64,000 nt of DNA from assembly GCF_900141755.1 (NCBI RefSeq), contig NZ_LT670844.1:1674001-1738000 (forward strand). The letters are read 5' to 3'. Below are positions 8,995 through 17,680 of this stretch, in pieces. Under the pieces are notes generated by a model. It was not told the origin of the DNA. It made no database searches and was given only the letters and a program-made list of their open reading frames with translations. This DNA comes from Bradyrhizobium lablabi. GTDB taxonomy: Bacteria; Pseudomonadota; Alphaproteobacteria; Rhizobiales; Xanthobacteraceae. Positions within the stretch are counted from its first letter, which is position 1; each line of letters begins with the position of its first letter. Position numbers and translations under genes: made by a program.

Positions 8995-10074
8995 TTACTT
9001 TGCCTTGCCGATTACGCCCTCCACGTACCAATCAAAGCTTCCCATTTTGTCGCCGCCCCAGGACTCGCCGTCCTTGATCCGCACCGCGCCGCTGTTGTCG
9101 GTGATCGGTCCGGTAAAGGGATTGAATCCACCGCTGATCTTGGCGGCCGAAGCTTCGACAAGCGCTCGCACATCGGGTGGAACCGCAGGCCCGAACGGCG
9201 CCACCGCCATCATCCCCTCACCGAGCCCCAACCGAACCATCGCCGGCTTGAACGTACCGGCGATCACGCTTTTTGCAGTCGCCGTCATGAACTGCCCCCA
9301 GGTGAATCCGAGGCCCGTGAGCCAGCCCTTCGGCGCCAGCGCCCTGGCTTCGGTCGATTGAAATCCGATCGAGTAGACGCCGCGGCTTTCGGCGGTCTGG
9401 ATTATGGTCGCCGGCGAATCCACATGCATGGTCACGACGTCGGCGCCCTGATCGATCAGCGCGTTGGCGGCGACGGCTTCCTTGGCCTTGTCCGACCAGC
9501 CGCCGGTAACGACGACGCGCGTCACGGCATTCGGGTTGACCGACCGCGCGCCCATTTCGAAGGCGTTGACGTTGCCGAGCGCATAACCGATTGGTACGCC
9601 GACCACGAAGCCGAGCGTGTTCGACTTGGTCATCTTGCCGGCCGCGACGCCCATCGGATACCAGGCCGACTGGGTAGCGCCGAAAAAGTTGCCGAAATTC
9701 GGCGCCTGCATCCAGCCGCCGGCATGTTCGAACACGACATCGGGATGGGTCTTGGCGAGATTGAACGCGAATTGCTGATGGCCGAAGCTGGTCGCAAAGA
9801 TCAGCTTGGCGCCTTGCTGGATCATCCCCTCCATGATCCGCTCCGATTCAGCCGTCTCGGGAACGTTCTCCGCCTCGATCAGCTTGAGACCCGGAATGTT
9901 TTTCTTCATCTCCTCGAGGCCGTCCTTCATGGCCCTGTTGTAACCGTAGTCATTGACGCTGCCGACATAGATCGCGCCAACCGTGAGCGGTTTGTCCTCG
10001 GCCACAGCCGGGCCCATGGCGAACAGGCCTGCGAGAGCCGCGCACGCAATTCCTAAAGCCATCAATCGCTTCAT
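8995..10074 (-). CDS. BMP-family ABC transporter substrate-binding protein (system 1)
   Basis: Exported binding protein of 359 residues in the basic membrane protein (BMP/Med) family, which binds nucleosides and related purine or ureide compounds. A Sec signal peptide (MKRLMALGIACAAL, cleavage near AVAE) precedes the family start VGAIYVGSVNDYGYN. The motifs LIFATSFGHQQF, FEHAGG and GADVVTMHVDSPATI are those of the BMP fold. The ATG at 10074 has GGAGG five bases upstream, so I reject the longer frame. It closes the transporter part of the operon and is followed directly by the hpxX-hpxY-hpxZ genes, which suggests the imported solute is the substrate of that amidase or its precursor. Confidence 0.9.
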   Translation of the reverse strand: MKRLMALGIACAALAGLFAMGPAVAEDKPLTVGAIYVGSVNDYGYNRAMKDGLEEMKKNIPGLKLIEAENVPETAESERIMEGMIQQGAKLIFATSFGHQQFAFNLAKTHPDVVFEHAGGWMQAPNFGNFFGATQSAWYPMGVAAGKMTKSNTLGFVVGVPIGYALGNVNAFEMGARSVNPNAVTRVVVTGGWSDKAKEAVAANALIDQGADVVTMHVDSPATIIQTAESRGVYSIGFQSTEARALAPKGWLTGLGFTWGQFMTATAKSVIAGTFKPAMVRLGLGEGMMAVAPFGPAVPPDVRALVEASAAKISGGFNPFTGPITDNSGAVRIKDGESWGGDKMGSFDWYVEGVIGKAK

Positions 10075-10132
10075 CTTACCCTCCATTTGGCTGCGGCGGC
10101 GTTTTGCCGTCACAGCTGCGTTCGACTGCGTG

Positions 10133-11044
10133 CTACTCCACACCGAAGAAAGTTCGCCCCAACGCCGCCGGCGCGACCGACTGGCGGTTCCATCCCCACA
10201 CAACGAGGACCAGTAGCGTGAGCAAATACGGCACCATGTTCATCAGGAACGGCGACACGTCGGCGCCGGCCGCCTGAAGCTGCAACTGCAATGCCTCGGC
10301 GCTTCCGAACAACAGCGCACCGGCGATTGCCAAAAGCGGATTCCATCGGGCGAAAATAACCAGTGCGATGGCGATGAAGCCGCGCCCGCCCGTCATGCCT
10401 TCGGCCCAGGTGCGGGTAACTGCGATCGAAATGTGCGCGCCGGCGATGCCGCCCATAAACCCGGCCAGCGCCAGCGCCTGGTACTGCGCGGACGCCGGCC
10501 GGTAGCCGGCGGCAAACGCGGAGGCCGGATTTTCACCTACCGCGCGCAATACCAGACCCCAGCGGGTCCGGAACAGGAGCCACCAGATCAAACCTGCGGT
10601 CGGCGCCGCGAGATAGACCAGGATGTCGTAACTCAATAGCCGCGCGGCGGCGCCGTTGGCGGCGAGACCGTACCAATGCAGCCGCGGCAATCCGCCGATC
10701 AGCGCGCCGACGAAGGGACGGCCGATCAACGCACTCAGGCCAAGTCCGAAAAACATCAGGCAGAGGCCGGTGGCAAGTTGATTGGCCCGGCGCTCGATAA
10801 CCAGATAGGCAAAAATCAGATTGACCGCGGCGCCTGCGAACGCGGCGGCGATCAATCCGATATAGGGATTGCCGGTCAGCGCGGTCAGCGCGAAGCCGGT
10901 GGCGGCGCCGATCAACATGATGCCTTCAAGTCCGAGATTGACAATACCGGCGCGCTCGCCGACCAGTTCGCCAAGCGTTGCATAGAGCAGCGACGTGCCC
11001 GACAGGATCGAACTGGCAACAACGCCGGCAAGAACGGTGTTCAT
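10133..11044 (-). CDS. BMP-type ABC transporter permease B (system 1)
   Basis: Inner-membrane permease, 303 residues, of the BPD_transp_2 family found in nucleoside/simple-sugar importers. It carries GELVGERAGIVNLGLEGIMLIGAA near residue 25, the standard signature of the second permease in these systems, and ends in a run of hydrophobic helices. The start ATG at 11044 overlaps the stop of permease A (ATGA), so the longer upstream frame is discarded. It pairs with the permease at 11041-12081. Confidence 0.9.
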   Translation of the reverse strand: MNTVLAGVVASSILSGTSLLYATLGELVGERAGIVNLGLEGIMLIGAATGFALTALTGNPYIGLIAAAFAGAAVNLIFAYLVIERRANQLATGLCLMFFGLGLSALIGRPFVGALIGGLPRLHWYGLAANGAAARLLSYDILVYLAAPTAGLIWWLLFRTRWGLVLRAVGENPASAFAAGYRPASAQYQALALAGFMGGIAGAHISIAVTRTWAEGMTGGRGFIAIALVIFARWNPLLAIAGALLFGSAEALQLQLQAAGADVSPFLMNMVPYLLTLLVLVVWGWNRQSVAPAALGRTFFGVE

Positions 11045-12081
11045 CGCACCAGGCTCCCCGCCGGCCGCCGTCCGAGTACGACGAATAGAATGGTTGCCAT
11101 CAGCACGTTGACGACCGCGAACGGGAGACCTTGGGTGATCTGAAGAATGTCGCCGACCGAGCTGATGAAGGCGAACAGAAACGCCATCAGCACGATGCCA
11201 CCGGCGCTGGTGCCGGCAAGCCATGCGACAAGGAAGCCAATAAAGCCGTAGCCGGGCGATAGCTCAGACACCAGCCGTCCTTGGATCGCGCTCACTTCGA
11301 CCATCCCGGCGAGGCCGGCAACGCCGCCGGCAGCGAACATCACCACGAGGATGTAGCCGAACACCGGGAGGCCAAGCTGCCGTGCGGCTTCCGGATTGCC
11401 CCCGATCGCCCGCATTTCCAGGCCCCAGCGCGTGCGCGTCATCAATAACCAGTAAAGCACCAGGCAAACCAGCGCGTAGATCAATCCGGCATTGATGCGC
11501 GTATGCAGAAAGCTCGGCAGCCGTGCCGCATCGGCAAAAGCAGGCGACTGCGGATAGGAAGAACTCTGCGGATCACGCCATGGCCCGAAGATGAAGAAGC
11601 TGACAATCATTGGTGCGATGTAGTTGAGCAGTAATGTCGAGATGGTTTCGTTGACAAGACGCAACGCTCGCAGCGCGCCCGCGATTAGCGCCCATAGTCC
11701 GCCGCCAACAAAGCCGAGCAGGGTCAAGACCGGCAGCAAGATGAACGCGGGCTGATCGGAGAGCGCGAGCGCGCCGGCAGTGGCGAGCAACGCCCCCATA
11801 TAGAGCTGGCCCTCGCCACCCACATTGATCAGGCCCATCCGGCTCGGCAACGCTGCCGCGAGCGCGGTAAGCAGCAACGGGATCATGCGCACCAGCAGTT
11901 CGGAAAATCCGTAGGCGTTGCCGAAAACGTAAAGGATCGTATCGAGGTAGGCCTTGATCGGATTCATGCCGGCCGCTGCCAGCAGCGCGGCAAAGGCGCC
12001 GAATGCGATCAGCGCGATCAACGCAAAGCGCGAGGCGGCCGCGAGCGCCGTTTCCAGGCAAAGCGCGGCGCTACGCTGCAT
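11041..12081 (-). CDS. BMP-type ABC transporter permease A (system 1)
   Basis: Inner-membrane permease of 346 residues. It has the first-permease signature LPSRMGLINVGGEGQLYMGALLA near residue 85 and NETISTLLLNYIAPMIVSFF near residue 145, both usual for nucleoside-type importers. The ATG at 12081 has GGGGAGG upstream and overlaps the end of the ATPase gene by about ten bases, so translation is probably coupled. It works with permease B, the double ATPase and the BMP protein of the same operon. Confidence 0.9.
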   Translation of the reverse strand: MQRSAALCLETALAAASRFALIALIAFGAFAALLAAAGMNPIKAYLDTILYVFGNAYGFSELLVRMIPLLLTALAAALPSRMGLINVGGEGQLYMGALLATAGALALSDQPAFILLPVLTLLGFVGGGLWALIAGALRALRLVNETISTLLLNYIAPMIVSFFIFGPWRDPQSSSYPQSPAFADAARLPSFLHTRINAGLIYALVCLVLYWLLMTRTRWGLEMRAIGGNPEAARQLGLPVFGYILVVMFAAGGVAGLAGMVEVSAIQGRLVSELSPGYGFIGFLVAWLAGTSAGGIVLMAFLFAFISSVGDILQITQGLPFAVVNVLMATILFVVLGRRPAGSLVR

Positions 12082-13654
12082 CGGAATGCCTCCCCGCGCC
12101 CACCATCGGCGGGCCCACCGTCTCGGAGCGGAAATCCGCCGGGTCGAACTCGCCTGCGATGGCGCCGCGATAGAGCACCAGCAGCCGGTCACTCATGGCG
12201 AACAACTCGTCAAGATCCTCCGACATCAGCAGCACCGCGGCGCCGTCGGCCCTCGCACCAGTAAGCAGCGCGCGCACCGTCATGGTGCTACGCGCGTCCA
12301 GTCCGCGTGTCGGGTAGAGCGCGACGATCAGTTTCGGGTCGTGCGCCAATTCGCGCGCCAGCACCACCCGCTGCAGATTTCCTCCGGACAGCGTCGCCGC
12401 ACGGGCCTCGAAATGGGGGCGCGGAAAGCCGAGCTTGGCAAAACTGCGAGCCATGTCGCCGTCGAGCTTCTGCCAATCCAATGCAAGGCCGGCGCGATAG
12501 CGCCCGCCAGTGCCGAGCGCGAGATTTTCTCTCACCGTCAATTGCGGCACGCAGGCAAGCGCAAACGGATCGTCCGGAATGGAGGCAACGCCCTTCTCGC
12601 GAACCGTCGCGGTGGACCAGCGTGAGGCGTCCTCGCCCCACAACAGCTTGGTTCCGGTTCGCGGCTGGCGTAAGCCGAGAATGAGTTCTCCGAGTTCACG
12701 CTGGCCGTTACCGGAGACGCCGGCGATGCCGACGATTTCGCCGGGACGGATGTTGATCGACAGATCGCGCAGCGCCGTGCCGCCGGCGCCCGCCAATGTC
12801 GAGACACCCTTAAGTGCCAGCACGGCAGCGCCGCCGTGTTGGGCAGAGATGCCGGCCGGCCGCGGCGGCGCCGCAAGCGCGCCCTCGAACATCAGTTCGA
12901 GCAAGCCTTCCTGCGAGGCAGTGGCGCGATCGACGATGTCGACAACGCGGCCTTGCCGCATCACCGCGATGCGGTCGGCGCAGTCGAGTACCTCACGCAG
13001 TTTGTGCGTGATCAAAACAATGCCAAAACCCTCCGCGCGCAGTTCCGCGATGGTTCGGAACAGGCCGTCGCATTCCTGCGGAGCCAGCACCTTTGTCGGC
13101 TCGTCCAGGATCAGGACGCGGGCGCCGGCAAGCACCTGTTTGAGGATCTCCACTTTCTGCTGCTCGCCGACCGCGAGCTCGCGCACCGGTTGCCGCGGAT
13201 CGGCGGCAATCTGAAACCGCTTGGAATATGACCGCATGCGGGCGAGCAGATCGCCGCGCCGCATGATGGCGGGCAGATCGTTCTGGAACAGCGCGACGTT
13301 TTCGAACACGCTCAAGGCCGGAATCAGCGTGAAATTCTGGAATACCATGCCGATGCCCAGAGCACGGGCATCGCGCGGCGAGGAAATCTCCTTGCGCAGG
13401 CCCCGGACGCGGATTTCGCCGGCGTCGGCCGCGTAATAGCCATAGAGTATTTTGGCTAGCGTGCTCTTGCCGGCCCCATTTTCTCCCAGCAGGGCAATCA
13501 CCTCACCCGGCCGAACGTCGAAGAAAGTGATGTCGTTGGCCAAGAGACTGCCGAACCGCTTGACGATCCCGTGAGCCTCGAGGAGCGGCGGTCCGCCGGT
13601 ATTGGGGGTGCCGGCGCCCAGCGGACCCGCTTCTGTATGGCTGCTGGCTGGCAT
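12071..13654 (-). CDS. BMP-type ABC transporter double ATPase (system 1)
   Basis: Cytoplasmic ATPase of 527 residues with two nucleotide-binding domains, as in nucleoside and ribose importers. Domain 1 has GENGAGKST, the signature LAVGEQQKVEIL and Walker B LILDEPTKVL. Domain 2 has the usual altered P-loop GVSGNGQRE, signature LSGGNLQRVVLAREL and ALYPTRGLD in place of a catalytic DE pair, so as in the rest of the family probably only domain 1 turns over ATP fully. I take the ATG at 13654 because the longer frame has no family homology. It is first in the operon, divergent from the LysR regulator, with 123 bases between them. Confidence 0.9.
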   Translation of the reverse strand: MPASSHTEAGPLGAGTPNTGGPPLLEAHGIVKRFGSLLANDITFFDVRPGEVIALLGENGAGKSTLAKILYGYYAADAGEIRVRGLRKEISSPRDARALGIGMVFQNFTLIPALSVFENVALFQNDLPAIMRRGDLLARMRSYSKRFQIAADPRQPVRELAVGEQQKVEILKQVLAGARVLILDEPTKVLAPQECDGLFRTIAELRAEGFGIVLITHKLREVLDCADRIAVMRQGRVVDIVDRATASQEGLLELMFEGALAAPPRPAGISAQHGGAAVLALKGVSTLAGAGGTALRDLSINIRPGEIVGIAGVSGNGQRELGELILGLRQPRTGTKLLWGEDASRWSTATVREKGVASIPDDPFALACVPQLTVRENLALGTGGRYRAGLALDWQKLDGDMARSFAKLGFPRPHFEARAATLSGGNLQRVVLARELAHDPKLIVALYPTRGLDARSTMTVRALLTGARADGAAVLLMSEDLDELFAMSDRLLVLYRGAIAGEFDPADFRSETVGPPMVGAGRHSDAA

Positions 13655-13777
13655 GTATTTTGCTCGATAATTCCGGCGATGGTCGTAATGCTTGCGGGGA
13701 ATGGTGCGGGACGCGCCCCATCCGGGACTTCGGCAATGGTGCCGTAACAAGCGACCTTGGGGAAATGACAAAGCGAT
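13655..13777. promoter_or_regulatory. Divergent promoter region, importer system 1 / LysR
   Basis: Gap of 123 bases between the ATPase gene (minus) and the LysR gene (plus). It must hold both promoters. I found no -24/-12 element here, unlike several other units in the window, so LysR control is the simplest idea. No T-N11-A site stands out clearly enough to name. Confidence 0.45.
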
Positions 13778-14725
13778 ATGCACGCCATATCAGAACGGAA
13801 TTTGAGTTCGGTTGACCTGAATTTGCTGGTGGCTTTCGACTCGCTGATGGCGGAACGAAACGTCACGCGCGCGGCCGAACGCAATGGCCTGACCCAGCCG
13901 GCGGTGAGCAAGGCGCTAAACCGCCTGCGCTATTTGTTCGACGACCCGTTGTTCGTGCGGCGCGACCGTGCCATGGAACCTACCGCGCGCGCACTCGAAC
14001 TGGCCGGACCTATACACGGCGCGCTGGCCGCCATTTCGCGAACCCTGACATTGCCGACGGCCTTCGATCCGGCCACGGTCAGCGCCATCGTAAAGATCGC
14101 CACGATCGACCTCTATCACATGAACCTGTTGCCGGCGCTGGTGCGGCACCTGCGCCGATACGCACCCGGCGTCGACATGCAGGTGCGGGCCAGTGACTGC
14201 TCGTCCCTGCGCGGACAACTTGCCGGCGGCGAGATCGATCTCGCTTTTGCGCCGCTCGGAAACAGAACCGGCGACCTGACCGGCGAGCCCTTGTGGAGCG
14301 ACCAGTTGGTCACGCTGGTAGGACCGAACAACCCGTTGCCGGATTCCATGAGCCTTGAGGCTTACGCCGCGGCCGAGCATCTGGTCGACGCCGGACACGT
14401 GCAGGTATCGCCCGACGGTGTCGGCACCAGTGTGGTCGATGCTATCCTGAGCGCGCGCGGATTGCGGCGGCGGATCGTGCTAGTGCTGCCCAGTTCGGCC
14501 GGCGTTCCGTTTGTGGTCGCGGAAACCGACCTGATCGCCACCTTGCCCAGCCGAATCGTGAAGGGTCTATGCCCGGTGCCGAATATCCGGATATTGAATC
14601 CGCCGTTGCCGGGCGTCGAAGTAAGCCCGCAAATGTTCTGGCATCGCCGCACCGACACAGACCCGCTGCAGATATGGTTGCGCGCCGCCATTCGCGATAT
14701 TGCCGCCGGCAATTCGAACGCTTGA
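13778..14725 (+). CDS. LysR-family transcriptional regulator
   Basis: DNA-binding regulator of 315 residues. The winged HTH is at about residues 10-70 (VDLNLLVAFDSLMAERNVTRAAERNGLTQPAVSKALN, shown here only by its ends: it begins VDLNLL and ends SKALN), followed by the linker helix and a periplasmic-binding-like effector domain from about residue 95. LFDDPLFVRRDRAMEPT is close to the NodD/NahR branch of the family. It is transcribed away from importer system 1 and the hpx genes, the usual LysR layout, so it probably controls them in response to a purine-derived or ureide ligand. The ligand is unknown. Confidence 0.9.
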   Translation: MHAISERNLSSVDLNLLVAFDSLMAERNVTRAAERNGLTQPAVSKALNRLRYLFDDPLFVRRDRAMEPTARALELAGPIHGALAAISRTLTLPTAFDPATVSAIVKIATIDLYHMNLLPALVRHLRRYAPGVDMQVRASDCSSLRGQLAGGEIDLAFAPLGNRTGDLTGEPLWSDQLVTLVGPNNPLPDSMSLEAYAAAEHLVDAGHVQVSPDGVGTSVVDAILSARGLRRRIVLVLPSSAGVPFVVAETDLIATLPSRIVKGLCPVPNIRILNPPLPGVEVSPQMFWHRRTDTDPLQIWLRAAIRDIAAGNSNA

Positions 14726-14862
14726 AGTCGGTTCTGGCCAGAGTCCCGAAATTTGGATTTGCATCGACTGTTCGCAGCATGGTGAGAAGCGCCGCCGCGC
14801 GTCTCGAATCATATGGCCGTGGACACGCGGCCATGATCGGACCGAACCGGAATACGCTGTGG

Positions 14863-16143
14863 TTATTCTCGCGACCCGCGCGGCCGGAAATTCTCGACCA
14901 GCCGCAGCAGCACCCGCGCGCCGGCATCGGCGTCGGCCAGTTCGACATGCTCGTCCGGGTGATGGCTGATGCCGCCGCGGCAGCGCACGAAGATCATGCC
15001 GACATCGGCGATGTCGATCATCGCCATGCCGTCATGGCCTGCCCCGCTCGGCAGTTCGAACACGCGAAAACCCTCACCGGCGATGGCGTCGGCCACCTGG
15101 CTTTTGAGCCACGGCGCGCAGGGCACGGTGCGGTTTTCGTGGGTGACGTCGACCTGCAGCGACAATTTTCGTCGCTTCGCAATCGCTTCGATCTGGCGGA
15201 CGATGTCGGCAACCGCGAGCTTGCGGTGCGCATCGGAGGCGGCGCGGATATCGACGGTGAAGGAGACCTGCCCGGGAATGACATTGGTCGCACCGGGCGA
15301 TGCGTGGATATAGCCGACGGTGCCGACCAGGCCGCCTTCGTCGGTCTTGCAAAACTCCTCGATCGCGACGATGCATTCGGCGGCGCCCGCCAGCGCATCG
15401 CGCCGATGCGCCATCGGCACCGTGCCGGCATGGCCGGCCATGCCGACGAGGCTCGCCGCGAGCCGGGTCGCGCCCGATATCGCGGAGACGACCCCCACCG
15501 AAAGATTTTGCGCTTCCAATACCGGTCCCTGCTCGATGTGGAGTTCGATATAGGCCAGTAGTTCGCTGCGCGCCCTTGCCGCCGCGCCGATATGGTCGGG
15601 GTCGAGACCGAATTTCAAAAGCGCTTCCCGCATCGAGATTCCGGCCTCGTCCTTTACGCCAAGCGCGCTCTCGACAAAGGTGCCCGCGACCGCGCGGCTG
15701 CCTAACAAGGTCGAGGCAAACCGCACCCCCTCCTCGTCGGCGAAACCGGTCACTTCGATCGCGAACGGCAGGCGGCGCGCTCTCTTGTGCAAATCGGCGA
15801 CGCAGGAAATCGCGGTGATCAAACCGAGCGGGCCGTCCCATTTGCCGGCATCGCGGACAGTGTCGTAATGCGAGCCCAGCATCAGGCAGGGCAGCCCCGG
15901 ACGTTCGCCTTCGTAGCGGCCGCAGACATTTCCGATCGCATCGAGATGCGCGTTATGCATTCCGGCCGCGCGCATCCAGGACAGAATGAGGTCGGCCGCC
16001 GCGCGATGCTCCTTGGTCAGGAAAATGCGTGCGAGATGCTCCGGCGTTTCGGAGATCGCGGCCAGTTCGTTGATCCGGCCGACGATTTCCTCGCCGAGCG
16101 AAGCGTTTGGGTGCCCGGCGCCTGCCGCATTCATTTCACTCAT
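14863..16143 (-). CDS. allC: Allantoate amidohydrolase / N-carbamoyl amino acid hydrolase (M20 family)
   Basis: Zn- or Mn-dependent hydrolase of 426 residues in the M20 family. Allantoate amidohydrolase opens allantoate to ureidoglycine, CO2 and ammonia; N-carbamoyl-amino acid hydrolases are close relatives. Metal-site motifs are GSHYDTVRDAGKWDG near residue 85, TGFADEEGVRF near 125 and ELHIEQGPVLE near 205, and the dimerisation motif GMAGHAGTVPM follows. The ATG at 16143 has a GGAA just upstream; the longer frame is rejected. Since urate oxidase, HIU hydrolase/OHCU decarboxylase and allantoinase lie 20 kb away in the same window, the allantoate role is preferred. A weak sigma-54 element lies at 16200-16216. 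Confidence 0.82.
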   Translation of the reverse strand: MSEMNAAGAGHPNASLGEEIVGRINELAAISETPEHLARIFLTKEHRAAADLILSWMRAAGMHNAHLDAIGNVCGRYEGERPGLPCLMLGSHYDTVRDAGKWDGPLGLITAISCVADLHKRARRLPFAIEVTGFADEEGVRFASTLLGSRAVAGTFVESALGVKDEAGISMREALLKFGLDPDHIGAAARARSELLAYIELHIEQGPVLEAQNLSVGVVSAISGATRLAASLVGMAGHAGTVPMAHRRDALAGAAECIVAIEEFCKTDEGGLVGTVGYIHASPGATNVIPGQVSFTVDIRAASDAHRKLAVADIVRQIEAIAKRRKLSLQVDVTHENRTVPCAPWLKSQVADAIAGEGFRVFELPSGAGHDGMAMIDIADVGMIFVRCRGGISHHPDEHVELADADAGARVLLRLVENFRPRGSRE

Positions 16144-16199
16144 GCTGTTCCAATGACGAAAGCCGCGCCGGTGGCGAGACGTGCCGCAGGGACGATCGA

Positions 16200-16216
16200 T
16201 ACAAATTCGGTGCCAG
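16200..16216 (-). promoter_or_regulatory. Possible sigma-54 promoter of allC (weak)
   Basis: On the minus strand CTGGCACCGAATTTGTA has a full -24 element and correct 12-base spacing, but TTGT instead of TTGC at -12. It would start transcription near 16190, about 47 bases before allC. Confidence 0.35.
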
Positions 16217-16404
16217 CGCGCAAACGCGAATTCCGGAGGTGCCGAACCATCCGACTGGTACCAGCCCTGCGCCGGCAAATCATCGGATTAGACGCTTGGC
16301 TGCATCGCGCCAGGGCCAAACGGTGATAAGGATTGCTTAACTCCCTTGCATACAATTGAAAAATATAGCCTAAATTTTGATCCCGCCAACGCCTGCATAA
16401 GTTT

Positions 16405-16420
16405 TGCACCAAAATCTGCA
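16405..16420. promoter_or_regulatory. Possible NtrC-like activator half-site pair
   Basis: TGCACCAAAATCTGCA resembles one good half (TGCACC) and one poor half of the NtrC consensus TGCACC-N5-GGTGCA. It lies about 60-75 bases upstream of the sigma-54 promoter at 16479, in an AT-rich stretch (16330-16480), a normal place for an enhancer-binding protein site. Confidence 0.3.
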
Positions 16421-16478
16421 TCGCAATATATATCATATATTTCAAATATTTAAGATACATCTGCCTAGTAAAAAGGCT

Positions 16479-16495
16479 CTGGCATGAAGATTGCG
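16479..16495 (+). promoter_or_regulatory. Sigma-54 promoter of BMP importer system 2
   Basis: CTGGCATGAAGATTGCG fits YTGGCAYGNNNNTTGCW except for the last base; GG and GC are 12 bases apart. Transcription would begin near 16506, about 65 bases upstream of the ATG at 16571. Confidence 0.72.
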
Positions 16496-16570
16496 ACAAG
16501 GGGGTTCGGGCTCAGCCGGATGGCGAAGCCGCGAAATCAGCGGCGGTCCGGCCGCCAAAGGAGCAAGCAC

Positions 16571-17680
16571 ATGGATTTTGGCAGGATATCACGACGACAT
16601 CTCTTGCAAGGCGGCGCGGCACTCACGCTTGGCACGGCCTTGGGTGCCCGGTCCGCGCTCGCGGCCGATACCACGATCGGCTTCATCTATGTCGGATCGC
16701 GCGACGACTATGGCTACAACCAGGCCCACGCCGCGGGCGCGGCGGCACTGAAGAAGCTGCCCGGCCTGAAAGTGGTCGAGGAAGAAAAGGTGCCTGAGAC
16801 CGACGCGGTCGAAAAGACCATGGAGTCGATGATCAATCTCGACGGCGCGTCGCTGCTGTTCCCGACCTCGTTCGGTTACTACAACCCGCACATGATCAAG
16901 ACGGCGAACAAGTTTCCGAAGCTCCGCTTCGAGCATTGCGGCGGCTTGTGGACCGACAAGGACCCGAAGAACGCCGGCAGCTATTTCGGCTATATCGACG
17001 AGGCGCAATATATTTCCGGCATCGTCGCCGGTTACTCGACCAAGAGCGGCAAGCTCGGCTTCGTTGCCGCCAAACCGATCCCGCAGGTCTTGCGCAACAT
17101 CAACGCGTTCACGCTTGGCGCAAAACTTGCAAATCTCAAAGCTACGACGCAAGTGATCTTCACCGGTGACTGGTCGATGCCCGTCAAGGAAGCCGAAGCA
17201 ACAAACAGTCTGATCGATCAGGGCGTCGACGTCCTGACCTGCCATGTCGACGGACCGAAGACCATGGTCGAGAACGCAGCGCGCCGCGGCGCGATGGTTT
17301 GCGGCTATCACGTCAACCAGTCGCCGCTCGCGCCAAAGGCCTATCTGACCGGCGCCGAGTGGAACTGGGAAGCGCTCTATCCGAAATTCGTCAAGATGAT
17401 CGCGAGCGGCGAATCCATCCCGAACTTCTACCGCGGCGGCCTGAAGGAAGAGATCGTCAAGGTTTCGCCCTATGGCGAAGCCGTGTCGGCGGAAGCGCGC
17501 AAGCACGCCGACGACATCAAGGCAAAACTCACGGCCGGCACCTACACCATCTTCAAGGGCCCGATCATGGACAACAAGGGCAAGACCGTGATTTCAGCCG
17601 GAACCGACCGGAGCCAGAAGGACGCTGAGCTGGAAAAGATGGACTATCTGGTCGAGGGCGTCATCGGAGCGACTTCGTGA
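16571..17680 (+). CDS. BMP-family ABC transporter substrate-binding protein (system 2)
   Basis: Exported binding protein of 369 residues, BMP family. The N-terminus has a twin-arginine signal (SRRHLLQGGAAL) with cleavage near SALAAD, followed by IGFIYVGSRDDYGYN. The motifs LLFPTSFGYYNP, FEHCGGLW and GVDVLTCHVDGP match the family. The ATG at 16571 has GGAG nine bases upstream and begins a clean Tat signal, so the earlier in-frame ATG at 16484, which sits inside the sigma-54 promoter, is rejected. It is first of an operon: binding protein, two permeases, cysteine hydrolase, double ATPase. The Tat signal (system 1 uses Sec) suggests it folds before export. Confidence 0.92.
   Translation: MDFGRISRRHLLQGGAALTLGTALGARSALAADTTIGFIYVGSRDDYGYNQAHAAGAAALKKLPGLKVVEEEKVPETDAVEKTMESMINLDGASLLFPTSFGYYNPHMIKTANKFPKLRFEHCGGLWTDKDPKNAGSYFGYIDEAQYISGIVAGYSTKSGKLGFVAAKPIPQVLRNINAFTLGAKLANLKATTQVIFTGDWSMPVKEAEATNSLIDQGVDVLTCHVDGPKTMVENAARRGAMVCGYHVNQSPLAPKAYLTGAEWNWEALYPKFVKMIASGESIPNFYRGGLKEEIVKVSPYGEAVSAEARKHADDIKAKLTAGTYTIFKGPIMDNKGKTVISAGTDRSQKDAELEKMDYLVEGVIGATS

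Noticed and set aside
8744..9031. N-terminal extension of the HpxY amidase
   Set aside because: The extension overlaps hpxX and is low-complexity; the ATG at 8743 gives a normal amidase start.
13720..13760. Sigma-54 element before importer system 1
   Set aside because: GGCAATGGTGCC looks similar, but the spacing between GCAA and GTGCC is too short for -24/-12.
16484..16570. Earlier ATG for the system 2 binding protein
   Set aside because: It lies inside the -24/-12 promoter, and the Tat signal begins at the ATG at 16571, which has a ribosome-binding site.
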